The notes under the pieces are model-generated. The model did not search any database and was not told the origin of the DNA. It was given only the letters and a program-made list of their open reading frames with translations. This document shows, in pieces, positions 10,428-22,284 of a stretch of DNA of 64,000 bases. Source of the DNA: Fusarium oxysporum f. sp. lycopersici 4287 (taxonomy: Eukaryota; Ascomycota; Sordariomycetes; Hypocreales; Nectriaceae); contig NC_030992.1 of NCBI RefSeq assembly GCF_000149955.1, positions 3,860,850 to 3,924,849 of the forward strand, written 5' to 3'. The position numbers were made by a program, and so were the translations under genes. Every line of letters begins with the position of its first letter. The first letter of the stretch is position 1.

Positions 10428-12437
10428 TGTCAAAGACACAGTGGGAGCGGATGTTGAAACGAAAGCGAATGATGAATAATAGAAGAGTATTGACTTTTGT
10501 TTGTTTGGTGGTAAGGGTGTTTTGCTGTCTGGTATAGTTGTCCTGGTTTCAGGTAGAGGAGGCTTGAAGGGCTTCTTCGGGGAAGTTGAGGTTATTAACT
10601 TGGAGCCAACAATATCAAAACCCAGGGCGCTGGGCGTACTCAAGCACAATAAACTGCTGTATTTCTTTCACTCGTCCGCTCCTTATTTGAACATATTCAT
10701 GCAAAGAGAATTAATCCAGAAATAGCATCCCAAAAGGGGCACAGTAAACAACAACAACTGAATGCGCAAAGCGCGGCGCGACGGGGAAGCCGACCGTGAA
10801 TTTCTTTGTCAGCGCCAGGGGGACATTTGGTGGTCTTTCTAATGCCAACAGTGTATTATAGCTTTAAGCATGGGCCATCAGTCCCTGACAGCACTGCTCG
10901 TGGAGAACGGATTTCTTTGTTATACCACTGAACATGAGACGCGGCCTTGTTCAGCAGTAAGCCCGCAGCAAGACTGACCTCTCATCAAAACACAGCGCAA
11001 CTTCGCTTTCCACAGGAGCTCTTCCGTGGTTTTAATGTCGCAAATTAACGAGTTTGGCTCAAAGAATCAAATTACTGCCATAACAGCAAGCTTCAGTCTC
11101 ATATTGAACAGTCGATGGCTTGCCGTTGTGGCGATTTGGGGTTATTACCTGAAGCTTGTATTGGCGCCTATATCTGATTTACAGCTCAGAAAGTTCCTTA
11201 TTGGCGCCTGTCTTTCTCATAAGAATTTATCCCGTAGTTACTGGGCCGCAGATTGATAAGTCTGGAATGAACAGTTACACCAGGACACATCAGCAAACCT
11301 TTTCTTATCATGTTAATCGAACTTTGACATTTAGTGTCGTTTGACCCCAGTTAATGCTGACCTTGTTAATATCTAGACCTGGGTGCCGTTTAGCAATGTC
11401 GATGTCCTGTTTGCTCCAGGAAACGTGGCTGAGTGTGTGTAAGTCAAGTGTGGAAGCTGTTTCCTCCAAACTCATATGAGTGATGAATAAGCTCTTCAAT
11501 ACCTATCCCAAAACACACAGGGTTACTTCAAATTCATTAATGCATGGAAAGAGATTTTGTTTCGAATAGGCTGCACCATCCAGGGGCACGAAAGATGGTG
11601 TGAGAGCAACTGGCAGCCTAGTCAGACTGTCTTGCAAAGAAACTAGAGGAATCCATTCTCAAAGCACCAACCACTTATGCAAATGTAGATTTCAAAGCAA
11701 AAGAAGAGTAACCGCCATGTCGACTTGTTTAATTATACCTTGAGCTTTGTGTAGAAACGAGAATATCGATGCCCTTCACTTTTAGTCCAATTCGTTCTAT
11801 CCTCATCACAGATCAATTATTCTTTGAGCTTCCGATAAAGGGCACTTTATCAGGGATATCATCAGTTATAACCAACAAGCCATCCCCTACACAATGGTTT
11901 TGTATACATCGCCTTATATCATGACATCATGACATCATGCTTTGTTCTCATCAAAGAAACCTGTGTCCTTGCGAACTAGCCACTCAGCAGCGATGGCCCA
12001 GTCATGAGGTGTATCAGAGCTGATGCTGCTTGCTCAGAGCAACCGAGTTCTTAAAAGAAAGAAGGAAATAGCACTATTGTATGTATGACGTTGAGGTGGT
12101 TCAAAACTATGGCTAGATTGATATGAAGTTCTTGACTTTTATGCATCAATTATCTAATATCTCAACGATGTAATTTGATTGGGTGCAATATTCCCGGCAC
12201 CACATTTAGCGTCGGACCATTTCACCAGGTATGTTGCGCCTTATCAAAGTTCGGACTATTTTACACGGATGGTTTCCTGGCTATGTTCGGTTACGATATC
12301 ATTAGAAATTGAGCTAGCTTGTTGATAAACGTAATAAAAAGGTTTGGGATTGGTGCCCTCTAACCATCACAAAAACCTTTCACTTAAAACGGTGACGACC
12401 TCTTCTGCGGCATTCCTCATCTCACCCACGCATAAAC
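10428..12437. other. Intergenic region upstream of FTA2-like and MFS genes
   Basis: About 2 kb without a supportable gene. It holds the divergent promoters of both neighbours. Near 11917-11940 there are two and a half copies of the 8-mer ATCATGAC, containing TGACATCA-like bZIP half sites. The transporter's shared promoter blocks are at 12213-12284. Confidence 0.55.
12213..12284. promoter_or_regulatory. CGGA-rich promoter block of the MFS gene, matching 8906-8964
   Basis: CGGACCATTT recurs exactly at 12213-12222. A second block from 12252 with core TTTTACACGGA matches 8933-8964 at about 26 of 33 positions. It lies 150-225 bp before the MFS start codon. Co-regulation by the AflR-like protein is inferred. 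Confidence 0.55.
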
Positions 12438-14055
12438 ATGACCTTCTCACAACAATCACCCCATGAGATGTGGGAAAGGGTTCAATTATCCGATAAGAAA
12501 GTTGACGATCAAGGCGATACAGCGAGTTCCGGAGAAGAGCAAGGTCAATCAGTTACCAGCATAATTTGGAACGCTGATGACCCATATGCGAAGAACGAAG
12601 GCTCCTCACAAGATGGAGAACGGAAAGACATACAGCCACAGCGAGGCCTCTCGGCCTTGGATCGAGTTCTGAGTAGGACTTCTGTTACGGATAGAGATCC
12701 CGGACCTCCTCCTGACGGTGGATTCTGGGCTTGGGCTTCAGGTAAGTGGGGTCACAGTTGGCCTGAAGAGTGTTGCTAACATGTGCGTAGCTATTGCTGG
12801 GCATATAGTGATGCTGAACTCATGGTATACAACAATGGCTTCCATATTCATAATGACGATACTAACTCTGATCAGGGGATACAATAGCTCCTTTGGCGTC
12901 TTTCAAACATATTATACTACACATCTCGACAACCCAGCAAGCCAGATCTCCTGGATAGGATCAGTCCAAATTTCCGCCCTATTCTTTATAGGAACTCTCT
13001 CGGGTCGTCTCACAGACGCTGGTTACTTCCGTATCACATTCGCTGCAGGCACACTCCTCACCTGTCTCGGTGTCTTTATGACTTCTCTGAGCACGACATT
13101 CTGGCAACTCCTGCTTTCACAAGGTCTATGTACAGGACTAGGTAATGGTCTGATGTTTACTCCCAGTCTTGCTGTTGTTTCTACATACTTCAAGCGAAGA
13201 AGAGCGTTGGCTTTTGGAATCACTGCTACTGGAAGTGCTACAGGAGGGTTGATATTTCCATCTATGGCTCGCCAGCTTCTCGGGAAGATTGGTTTTGCTT
13301 GGACCGTTAGAGCTATGGGGTTGGTGCAGCTGGTTACACTGGTCATGGCGAATCTACTCCTGAGACCTAGAATACCGCCGAGGCAGTCCGGTCCCTGGAT
13401 TGATTTAGCGTCGTTCAAGGAAAAGGGTTACTTTTTCTTTGCAATCGGAATTTTTTTCGTACGTTTTTGGTATCGGGAAAGCATAAAATCATACTAACGG
13501 GAATAGACATTTTGGGGAACATTCTTCCCGTTCTACTACCTTGCTTCTTTTGCAGTCTCACAGTTGGACAACCCTCTCACATACTCAGCCGCTTTGAACG
13601 TCCTTCTCGTTGTTAACGGTGTCGGAATCATAGGCCGTTCACTCCCCAACGCCATTGCACATCACTTCGGAAGTATAACAGTCCTCATACCTGTCGTGTT
13701 CATCTCATCTATTTGTTTATTCACGTGGCCTGCAGTATCCACAGAAGGGGGCCTGTATGCATGGGCTAGTATCTACGGCATTGTCGCTGGAGCATCTATG
13801 AGTTTGTTTCCTCCAGCTTTGTCAGATTTGACGACGGATGTGCACAAGACAGGTGTCAGGATGGGCATGATATTCACGACGAATAGTATCGCAACTCTTA
13901 CTGGGCCGCCTATCGCCGGTATGATTATTAAACGTTCTGGAGGGCATTATCTGGGTGCGCAGGTCTTTGCTGGTGCTTCACTCTTTTTGGGTGGGGTGTT
14001 TATCTTTATGGCTAAGCGCTTCAGGGTGGTGGCAAACCAGGACCGAGCTACATAG
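12438..14055 (+). CDS. MFS transporter, monocarboxylate-permease-like
   Basis: Four exons (12438-12741, 12791-12824, 12876-13458, 13507-14055) give 489 residues; exon 2 is only 34 nt. After a hydrophilic N-terminus of about 90 residues comes PPDGGFWAW, the hallmark entry motif of fungal MCT-type permeases. About 12 hydrophobic helices follow, with SSFGVFQTYY after helix 1 and SGRLTDAGYF between helices 2 and 3. Members import or export organic acids or metabolites across the plasma membrane. The substrate cannot be read from sequence. The promoter resemblance to the AflR-like gene suggests the two act in one pathway, with the transporter perhaps moving a metabolite or its precursor. Confidence 0.9.
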
Positions 14056-14727
14056 CTTTTAACTATTTATCATATTGCAGTGATGATAAGGAAAGGGTGT
14101 CAATGGGGAAGGGAACGGCTCCTAAGGCAGTCAATTTCGACAATTTGTCAGGGGTTTCACACAATTTATAGCAACTTTAAACTTCAGCGATCGGGTTTGC
14201 ATTTCAATAGCAAGGATTATATAATTGAAGATTATAGAATATGATTGGGTTGAGTTCAGGTTGACAGAAATGACATGCGATTGGAGAAGTTCATTGCCAG
14301 CCAATCACATAAATATCTCCCTTGTGTAACCGCACAGGTCAGCCAATGTCCGCACGAAATCGACCGTTATGGCAGCCTCGGCTATTTATTTCATAATTTT
14401 CTTTATTTATTTTTTGAGTTTATAGGGTAAAGAAACAAAACTGTCCAGCCTTACACATGACTCAACTGCCTCGAGATAGACTGGAGCCAAAGAAAAAGGG
14501 AGTTTGTTAAGCGAGTCCAGCCGAAACTAGGCATCTTCGCGAACGTTATTGTGCTTCTGATGTCTTTTTTTGCCTTGAACCCCTATTTTCAGACCGTCAT
14601 GCCATGGGCTCGTAAGGTGGTAGATTCTGTTCATCCGTTTTAGGGCTGAAGGGCACAAATAAAATGTTGGCCTCTCTTCTTGGCGAGTCTTAAATTGACA
14701 TTTCGAGGCATTCCTCCACGGGCCTTT

Positions 14728-14766
<39 letters not shown>

Positions 14767-14852
14767 AGACTAAAAGTGAATAGGTGTCGAGGTCGTGAAG
14801 TTGGTGATAGCCCGAAATACTTCAGGCTCATGTGAGAGTACGTCGTGTTGAC
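14056..14852. other. Intergenic region with a long A tract
   Basis: About 800 bp between convergent genes. No gene is supported. It contains a 36-nt A run at 14729-14764. Confidence 0.6.
14729..14764. repeat. Poly(A) homopolymer, 36 nt
   Basis: An uninterrupted A tract. I saw no flanking target-site duplication or coding remnant that would mark a retroposed copy, so it is treated as a length-variable microsatellite. Confidence 0.8.
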
Positions 14853-15215
14853 TTAATTGCCACTCCTCAAGCCGGCCGATTCCTTTGGATCACCTAAAGC
14901 CACCAAAATGCTCACCAGAGCCAAGAGGGACGAGGCAATCATGAAAGTGTGGCTAGCACTGTCTTGTGTCAAGGATACCAGAACCAGAAAGGATAAGGCA
15001 ATCATGAAAGCGATGCCAGCATCACCTACTTTCAATGATACGTCTATTGTCTCAGTGGTCCAGGCGGCCTTCAGGTGAAAAATAGCCGTTTCAGTTGATT
15101 TGTCTGTTTTGGTTTCGCCAGAAGAATTTTGCACAGGCTTCTCAACATCATGGACGTTGGGTGGAGGTGGTGCATCACCTTCAGTTAAAGGAGTGTTGTT
15201 GGAGACAATAGCCAT
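14853..15215 (-). CDS. Small protein with two hydrophobic helices, unrecognised
   Basis: A single open frame of 120 residues on the minus strand. The first about 60 residues are hydrophilic and acidic or proline-rich (GDAPPPPNVHDVEK). Two hydrophobic stretches follow, AGIAFMIALSFLVLVSL and FMIASSLLALVSILVAL, separated by a short polar turn, suggesting a membrane hairpin with a cytosolic N-tail. I do not recognise a family. The low-complexity tandem resemblance of the two helices and a sensible start support a real gene, but no intron or homologue confirms it. It could be part of a longer spliced gene. Confidence 0.5.
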   Translation of the reverse strand: MAIVSNNTPLTEGDAPPPPNVHDVEKPVQNSSGETKTDKSTETAIFHLKAAWTTETIDVSLKVGDAGIAFMIALSFLVLVSLTQDSASHTFMIASSLLALVSILVALGDPKESAGLRSGN

Positions 15216-15828
15216 TGTTGCGTTCGTGAGAAGGTGATTAAGTATTGGAGTGGGTGATAAAAGAGAGGAAGCTTGTAGGAGTAAGGAAGAGGGATGTAGG
15301 GGTATTTATAGGCCTTTTCCTGAGAAAGCTTATCCAAGGTTTGGGAGATGCCACATAAGCGGAATACAGAATTTTGTCTTTCAGATGCTATTCGTATTAA
15401 CCTTTCTCTAAAGCACAAATAGCGAGCCTTTGTCATGAACCCTAAGTGACTCCATAGGCACAGGTGACTCCAAGAAAAGGCTTCATAGGTATTAAGTTTC
15501 CTAATTCTAAGAATAAGCCTTCTATGAAAACTAAGGAGTAGATGTGCCATTTGCAGTTGAGACTTGTGGCTGAAAGCTTATAATCACTACACAGAACTCA
15601 TAGAACTTGGGAGTATTATTACTAATGAAAGTACTCTGGTATAACACAAGGAGAACGCTTCCAGTGCATTTAATGGAATCCTCATCGTTGGCGCACTCCC
15701 CTATGCAATATAACAAGACCGTGGTACTGAAACGATTATTTGGTGAAGAGGGGACGGGTCAATTGAGACTATATGCAGAAATGATTTCTCAATTTGGCAT
15801 CCAATAGGAAGCCATTCCTTGAAACAGT
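15216..15828. other. Intergenic region before the tRNA gene
   Basis: About 610 bp holding the promoter of the small membrane protein and the 5' flank of tRNA-Val. Nothing else is recognised. Confidence 0.5.
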
Positions 15829-15901
15829 GGTTTCGTGGTCTAGTTGGTTATGGCATCTCGCTCACACCGAGAAGGTCCCCGGTTCGAGCCCGGGCGGAAC
15901 C
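15829..15901 (+). tRNA. tRNA-Val (anticodon CAC)
   Basis: A 73-nt cloverleaf. The acceptor arm GGTTTCG pairs with CGGAACC, the anticodon stem TCTCG/CGAGA encloses the 7-nt loop CTCACAC (anticodon CAC, reading GTG), and the T arm has GGTTCGAGCC. The D arm includes GTCTAGTTGGTTATGGC. There is no intron. A Pol III stop of five T follows 12 nt downstream. Confidence 0.96.
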
Positions 15902-15913
15902 ATTCTTTTGCTC

Positions 15914-15918
15914 TTTTT
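15914..15918 (+). terminator. Pol III T-run terminator of tRNA-Val
   Basis: Five consecutive T residues 13 nt after the tRNA 3' end. Confidence 0.7.
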
Positions 15919-16118
15919 GACAGCTTTTGGCGACCATGTATTATTGTCTTGCGTTCGGGGATGCTGATGTGGCCTATTAGACAATATATAATAAGTGTTC
16001 TGGTGTTTAATTACTTGTAGAAGGTATTTCATAACTTCAACACGTAAGTGTGAAAGCAATTGACAAGCGAATAATTACCAAAGATCTGTCTCCTCTGCTC
16101 TTGTCCTTTGTTCGAGGC

Positions 16119-17659
16119 TTAGAACAAACAAACATCCTGTTCATCCCATTGAAACTCGGGTCCAAACTCATTGGCATACCTCCCCGCAACATCCAACTCG
16201 TTTGTAAGACACCGATCAAACACAATATCATGAGTTTTCATTGCTGTTTTCCAAGCTTCCAACGCCTCGTGACTGAGTATAGGAGCATCCGTCTTCCCAA
16301 GCACCATCAGGCCCGTTGCCGTGCTGAAGCTAAACCCCGCACACGATATATCCTCTTCAAAATCAGTAGGATCGAAAACATGTCGAACCGAGAGTTTTCT
16401 TATCTTGGGCATGTGGCAAACAGCTTGTGCCGCTGCCAAAAGAAAACGATCCATGATTCCCTCTTTCATGCGAGATTTGAAACTGTTTTCTATCTCGCAG
16501 CCTGGGGGGCAGTAATGTCCGTCAGCCATCCCTTCACGAACCTCTTGTCGTTGATACTCTTCTTCTTCTGCCGATAAAGGATTTTCGCCTGTGGCTACCC
16601 ATTCACCAGAAGGAAGAACGTCACAAAGTGCGAATGTGAAACTCTCGAGGGTCGGCCAGCAAGAGGTTTCTGTCGAAGGCTGGAATATGGCGCTGTCGAC
16701 GCTTGCAAGAAGGGTGATCTCTCGAATACCGTGTCTCTGGGCAAGTCGTCGTACTGCTTCAGAGAGAACCTCTCTATTTGACTCAACGGGGATGATGCTT
16801 GGAGGATTATAAGTCTGGTCTAGAATCCTCTCCCGCTGGTAGTCAACAAGCAACGTTTGCACAGACATGGGTATCAAGTCCAAACTTCGCGCAAGGCCTA
16901 CAATACTGTTAGCTTGAACTGGTCCCAACGATAAAGAGCAGCCTTACTGTTTCTCATCACAGCTTCCCCGTAGACATAATCCCGTAAGCTCTCTATTGCC
17001 CTCACCCCAAACTTCTCCAACCGTGGCATCTTACTTGCAAGTCGACATATATCCCCAGGCGTAAACGTAGGTGTATCAGTGGACCCGCATGCTCTAAAGA
17101 CTGATATCATAGGGAGTTCTGGGAAATCCTTCCACGTGTCATAAAGCTCCATGTACTGCATTCCTTTTTGCGTGAACGTTACGCGAAATTCGCTACAGGA
17201 CATCTCAAAGATCATCTCCACGTAGGGCTTCTCTCCACGTGGGAGATCTTTAAGAATCCCAAAAACCCTCCCTACGAAGTCATTGAATGCGCGTTCATCG
17301 TTCGGATGATGTTTACGAGAGTCGCAGTCTCCAGGGCCTTGCGTGAATCGCTTTGGTCGTTTACATATGTGGCTGGCAAGAACGCACTTCACCGTGACGT
17401 TTCGAACGTACGAGAGTCTTTGTGGTGTCAGGCATGTGGCATACTTGTATTCCAGGACCTTTTCTATTCTCAAGTGCAGGTCTTTGAATAGAAATGGTTC
17501 AATGAGCTGTTGCCAGCGCCGTGATACTGTTGCAAGGGCGCTGAGCCTTAGTGTTTTTTTCCACCGTAGTCCGCATATTATGCCTTGATGATATGACTTT
17601 GGGAGATTCCAGATGATCTTTCTCAAGACCTCTGTTGGTAGACGCTCGGTAGGATCCAT
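16119..17659 (-). CDS. F-box protein
   Basis: Two exons (16948-17659, 16119-16897) give 496 residues. The start at 17659 puts the F-box right at the N-terminus: ERLPTEVLRKIIWNLPKS, then LSALATVSRRWQQLIEPFLF, about residues 5-55. An in-frame upstream start at 17797 is possible but precedes a low-complexity stretch. The remainder is a long Leu-rich region without a recognised repeat, ending in an acidic tail (WDEQDVCLF). F-box proteins bind Skp1 and recruit substrates to SCF ubiquitin ligases. Large, divergent F-box families are common in Fusarium; the substrate is unknown. A second, single-exon F-box gene lies at 44702. Confidence 0.82.
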
Positions 17660-18620
17660 GCGGGGTAATAGGGATAAATGAAGGGTGAAGTTGTTGGTTG
17701 CTGGTCGTCGCAGGTTGAAAGTATAAGAGAAGAACGACACGTGATGTGGTGTTGGTCGCCGAGTAAGCAGGGATAGAGCAAACTTGTAAGAGGTCAATTA
17801 GTTATCTGCCAATAGATTTGCTTTTTATATTTGAGGAGGCTGCTTGCCTTTTCCATGAGGCCCCAACGCTTGGATTGGCGGCACATTCATATGAGGCGGC
17901 TTGTTTCGGTTGGTGCGCCAAGCTCTGTCTGTAGCCGTCTCAATGACCCTGAGACGTGCTTAGTGAGAAAGACTGTGAATTGAGCTGCTCTGATCCAGTT
18001 CAGTGGCCTAATAAGTGATGTTTATTTGATCTGTTAATTCCCTACAAACGGTTGTCCTGTCTAGGTAGCTGTTGTGGAAAAGGAGGTGTTCAATTACGAC
18101 CAGGATCAAAGTGGTGGCACAGCATGGCATTCACACTATCAGTATTTTGCACATCATACCCTTTAATTTCTCGCGGTCTAAGCAATCAAAAAATCCCTAT
18201 ACAGGGAACCGTAATTGTGAAGTCGAACAAGTACCCGCCCAAAAGTTGAAGGCCGTCGGACGCAGAACGGAACGTATAACGTATGTGCCCGATAAGCTCC
18301 AGCGCAGTTGGCAGTCTTCTGTGGCCATCGCATGGTAACCGTAAGAGCTAGTGGAATGTAAAGCTTCCATTGGGCCAAGAACAGTGTGGCTTCTGTTGTC
18401 GCGAGCTTCCATAGACTGACGGGCGATTACAATAACTTGAGTGGAGCAATCATCCATGGTGCCTCGAAGCCTCGACAATCTCATCTTGTCACCTCAGTTG
18501 AGTCGGTGCTGGACGTGTCTCACTCACCACGGGACAAAACACCACGAGCATAATTGACCAAAAATAGCATTCTCATTTACTCAATTCATAACTCATCACT
18601 ACCCTCATCCGTCCATATCA
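17660..18620. other. Intergenic region between F-box and ADH genes
   Basis: About 960 bp. It holds the F-box gene's promoter and the 3' flank of the alcohol dehydrogenase. Several short open frames on both strands show no family features. Confidence 0.5.
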
Positions 18621-20132
18621 TTAATAAGTCGTAAGGCTAGGCGTGCTAGGATCCTGAGGAAACGAAAACTTGGTCTCCACAAAGATCTTCTGCATCCCAT
18701 CCTCCCTCTTCTCAAACTTGTAATACACCTTATCCAAATCCTCGAGTCTGACACGGTGCGACAGCATCTGACCGGGATCAAGCTCGCCCTTCTGGATCAT
18801 CTCAAGAAGCTCATGCCAGTATTTGTGAACGGGCGCTTGACCGTTGCCGATGAGACGAATGCCTCGCTCCATGAGTGAGCCGATATTGAAGTGGTTGGTC
18901 TAGTCATGTCAGTTGCGTGTATAGAGAGTGGTTGGCATTGGGGAGGGACTCACGTAGCCAACGTAAACACCAGTAACGCCACATCGTCCAAAGTTTCGCA
19001 CGCCCTCAATCATCTCATTAATAATCTCACTCGTATCCGTCTCAATCCCAACAGCCATCTCCAGCCAGTGCATCCAGCCCTTGGCATACTCACCAGCCGC
19101 GCACTCAATCGCGCAATCAGGACCACGGTTACCAGTGAGTTCCTTGAGACGACTGACGACGGTAGGCTTGTTGGTTACGCCGTGCGACAAGTGCTTGTAG
19201 TCCACCAGCTCAAGCTTGTCCTTGTGCTCAGCGGGCCAGTGGTCTCGAATAAACGACAGCCGTGGCTCGGTGTCGACAAAGATGATTTGGCTTGCGCCCT
19301 CTTTGATGGCGAAGACACCTGCCATTTGACCAATTGGACCAGCACCGAAGATGGCGACCGAGTCGTCGGGATAAACAGCTGTGTCCTTGACGGCGTTGTA
19401 GGATGTAGCCAGTACATCAGACAAGTACAGCGCTGAACATGTCAGCATAGCTCCCTCAACAGAGATGAATACTCACCCTTCTCATCGGGAACATCATCAG
19501 GAATCTCCAAAAGATTCACATCCCCCAGCGGAACACGCACATACTCCGCCTGACCTCCCGCAAAACCACCCGTGAAATGCGAATACCCAAACATACCCGC
19601 CGTGCGACCACCATACATGGCCCTCTCGGTGGTATTCGAGTTAGTCTTCTCACACTGCGACGAGAGTTTCTGCTTGCAGAAGAAACAATCACCGCACGCG
19701 ATCTGGAAAGATGCGACGTAGCGCTTTCCAACGTCTATGCCCTTGACGGCTGAACCGACCTGGTCAACGACACCGCAGAACTCATGGCCTAGAATATCGC
19801 CTTCGCTGAGCTGGACGACTGTGCCGTGCAGGAGATGCAGGTCTGAGCCGCAGACGGTGCTGCCTGTTACTTTGAGGATCACATCGCGGTCTTCAATGAT
19901 CTTGGGCTTGGGGGCGTCGACTGTTTGTGTTAGTGGTGAATGTGTAAGTGTCAGTGAGGGAGTGAGACATACCCATCTGGACTTTGTTCTTGCTAATCCA
20001 TGCGAGAGCCTTCATAGTCTCACCAGACTCTCCGGCGCCTGGTTCACGGTATGAAGTCACATCTTGGGCTGTGACGGCATTGTCGCCGTGCCCAATGACC
20101 TTTTCGGCCTGGTAAGCTGCTTGAGTAGCCAT
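18621..20132 (-). CDS. Zinc-dependent alcohol dehydrogenase, formaldehyde-dehydrogenase-like
   Basis: Four exons (19973-20132, 19477-19920, 18954-19432, 18621-18899) give 453 residues. Catalytic zinc ligands are in STVCGSDLH (Cys about 77) and GHEFCGVV (His about 99). The structural zinc is held by Cys at about 129, 132, 135 and 143 (CGDCFFCKQKLSSQC). The Rossmann fold starts at VAIFGAGPIG (about 227-236). The unusually long segment between domains, and the segment around ECAAGEYAKGWMHWLE, match the glutathione-independent formaldehyde dehydrogenase branch of the medium-chain family. Likely role: NAD-dependent oxidation of formaldehyde or other small aldehydes or alcohols in the cytosol. The Rieske flavoprotein next door has the same orientation, but no functional link is shown. 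Confidence 0.92.
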
Positions 20133-20510
20133 TTTACTAGAGTTCTAATGCGATGTACTGTTGACTGGAAGAACCTTGATGGCACGGCAAAAGGCGGTAT
20201 TTATTAACACGTATTTATTTATCATGACTTCATATAACAATCTTCTAACCGTCATATGTAGTATCGTCACCATGACTGTGTGTTGTTGTGGAGTTGATGC
20301 CATCATGACGATCCCTGCTCCGTACGTCATTGACTTCTCGAACCCGGGGATTATCTTCCACCGTGAGATGTAAGTGGACGCTCGGAAGTATCTGCTCGAC
20401 TAAGCTTCATTACCGATGAAATAATTTCCTATTCTGTACCTGTCATCTCGATCTAAGCTCATAGCCTCATCATAGTTCGGCCGGTCGCATCGCTTCCGTC
20501 GCGCCAAGCT
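20133..20510. other. Short intergenic region upstream of ADH
   Basis: About 380 bp with the ADH promoter and the 3' end of the AIF-like gene. No further feature is seen. Confidence 0.5.
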
Positions 20511-22284
20511 TTACACTACACTGATCCCCTCTTGGAGCTCCGTCTTGGTGGGCATCTTGTTAACCCGCATTAATTCTGCACTCTGGGCCATAGCTGGGTC
20601 TCTTCCCATGCTGGCCATGGCGACGACCGTTTCGCCCTTGCAGTAGTAGGCCACAAACTTATTCTCGGCCGGACTACCCTCGAGGACAAGATCGTCCCAG
20701 CCAGAGGCCATTGTGTTGCCGCAGTACCGTAGTTGAGCTCCCAGGGCAGACCAGAAAATGGGAATAAAGTGCTCAGTCTTGCCACCTGGGTTGACAATGT
20801 GGTTCGCAGCGATGCGGCCCGCCTTTTGAGCAACGTTCCAGTGCTCAATTCGCACGTGCTTGCCTTCGCCTCCGGGGCCGTGGTAGGGGAACGTAGCGAT
20901 GTCGCCGATGGCATAAACATCCTTCAGACCTTGAACAGAGTAGTCGTCGTTTGTCTTGATAGAACCGTCGTCCTCCAGTTTGATCCCGCTGTTGTTCTTG
21001 AGGAACTGGGTAGCAGGTGCGACACCGACGCCAAGAACAACGAGATCCGCCTCCAGCTTGGTACCATCCTTGAGAGATACGGAGCCAACCTTGGACGCGT
21101 CAGATGCAGAGGGCTCGGCCTTGTCGACACTTGCGCCCATGTAAAACTTGACACCTTTACCTTCAAGCGCCTTCTGGAGGCCTGAACCAACCTTTTCGCC
21201 GAGGACGCGCTCAAGAGGAACATTCTCCATACCAATGACGGTCACATCGTTATCGCCGGCTGTCGCGACCGCCAATTCAATTCCGATGAATGAAGATCCG
21301 ACAACAACAATCTTCTTGCCCTTCTCGCCAATCTGGTCAACAATCTTTTTCGTGTCGTGAACATTTCGGAGAGTGAAGATGTTGCCGAGGTTCTTGAATC
21401 CCTCGAGCGGCAGTCGTCTGGGAGTTCCACCAGTAGCAAGGACCAGCTTGGTGTAGTCAATCTTCTCGCCTTCGCTGGTGGTAACGAAACGACCCGAGAA
21501 GTCAACATTGTTGACCTCGCCCTGGACAAACTTGATAGAGCCACCTTCGTAGAAATCCTTGTTTCGCCATTGCAGTTTGCTGAGGTCGGTCATGAGAGCC
21601 TTGCTCAACTTTGTTCGATCGATGGGGTAATAGCCCTCGTTGGAGATGACGGTGATGCCACCCTTGTAGCCATTCTCGCGGAGGCTCTCGACGACACCCA
21701 GTGTTCCTGAACCACCACCGACAACAACGACGTGGTCGTCCTGAACACTTCCAAATTCGGCGCACTTGACCTTGGGCTGTCGCTTGGATGACTTGATGGC
21801 GCTCTCCTCTCCGGTGAGATACACGGCACCGTCTCGTTCGGCGACTTGGAAGACGGGGAGATGATCGAGGGCGGGGGCATCTTCAATATCGCCGGTCTTT
21901 GCGTTGAAGCAAGCTACGATTAATTAGTACAAGCATAAATGGGTGAGGACTGCATTTGGGCATACCTCCGTGCCATGGGCATGTGATGCGACCATCGCTA
22001 GTCAAAACACCTTTTGCGAGAGGTGCACCATAATGAGTGCAATTAGAACCTAGAGCTTGAGTCTTTCCTCCAGTGTTGACGAGTAGAACCTTGCCATTCT
22101 CGATACCCTCAACTTCAACCTCCTGCTTGGAGCCTGGAGAGAGGTCGAGCGACGAAACGCCCTTGAGCTTGTATTCTTGCGCCATTGGTCTGTATGTGGA
22201 GAAAGGCCTTGCTAGAGGAAATAATCGAGGTGTTTGTATCCGAGCTGAGCGAAAGCTTTGAAGTAATCTAGGATGTGGACGCAT
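20511..22284 (-). CDS. Rieske [2Fe-2S] plus AIF-type FAD/NAD(P)H oxidoreductase
   Basis: Two exons (21966-22284, 20511-21913) give 573 residues. The ATG at 22284 opens an Arg/Ser-rich, acid-free leader (about 30 residues), typical of a mitochondrial presequence. The Rieske domain follows, with ligands C82-x-H84 and C102-x2-H105 ([11 protein letters not shown] and CPWHG); the intron sits directly after that motif. Residues from about 175 form a pyridine nucleotide-disulfide reductase: [12 protein letters not shown] binds FAD and [15 protein letters not shown] binds NAD(P)H, with AIGDIATFP near the C-terminal flavin contact. This order is that of AIFM3/Nfrl-type proteins, thought to pass electrons from NADH through FAD to an iron-sulfur cluster. 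The acceptor in fungi is unknown. Confidence 0.93.

Noticed and set aside
14729..14764. A tract as the tail of a retroposed element
   Set aside because: No flanking direct repeats and no reverse-transcriptase or gene-derived sequence next to it; the same holds for 43704-43730.
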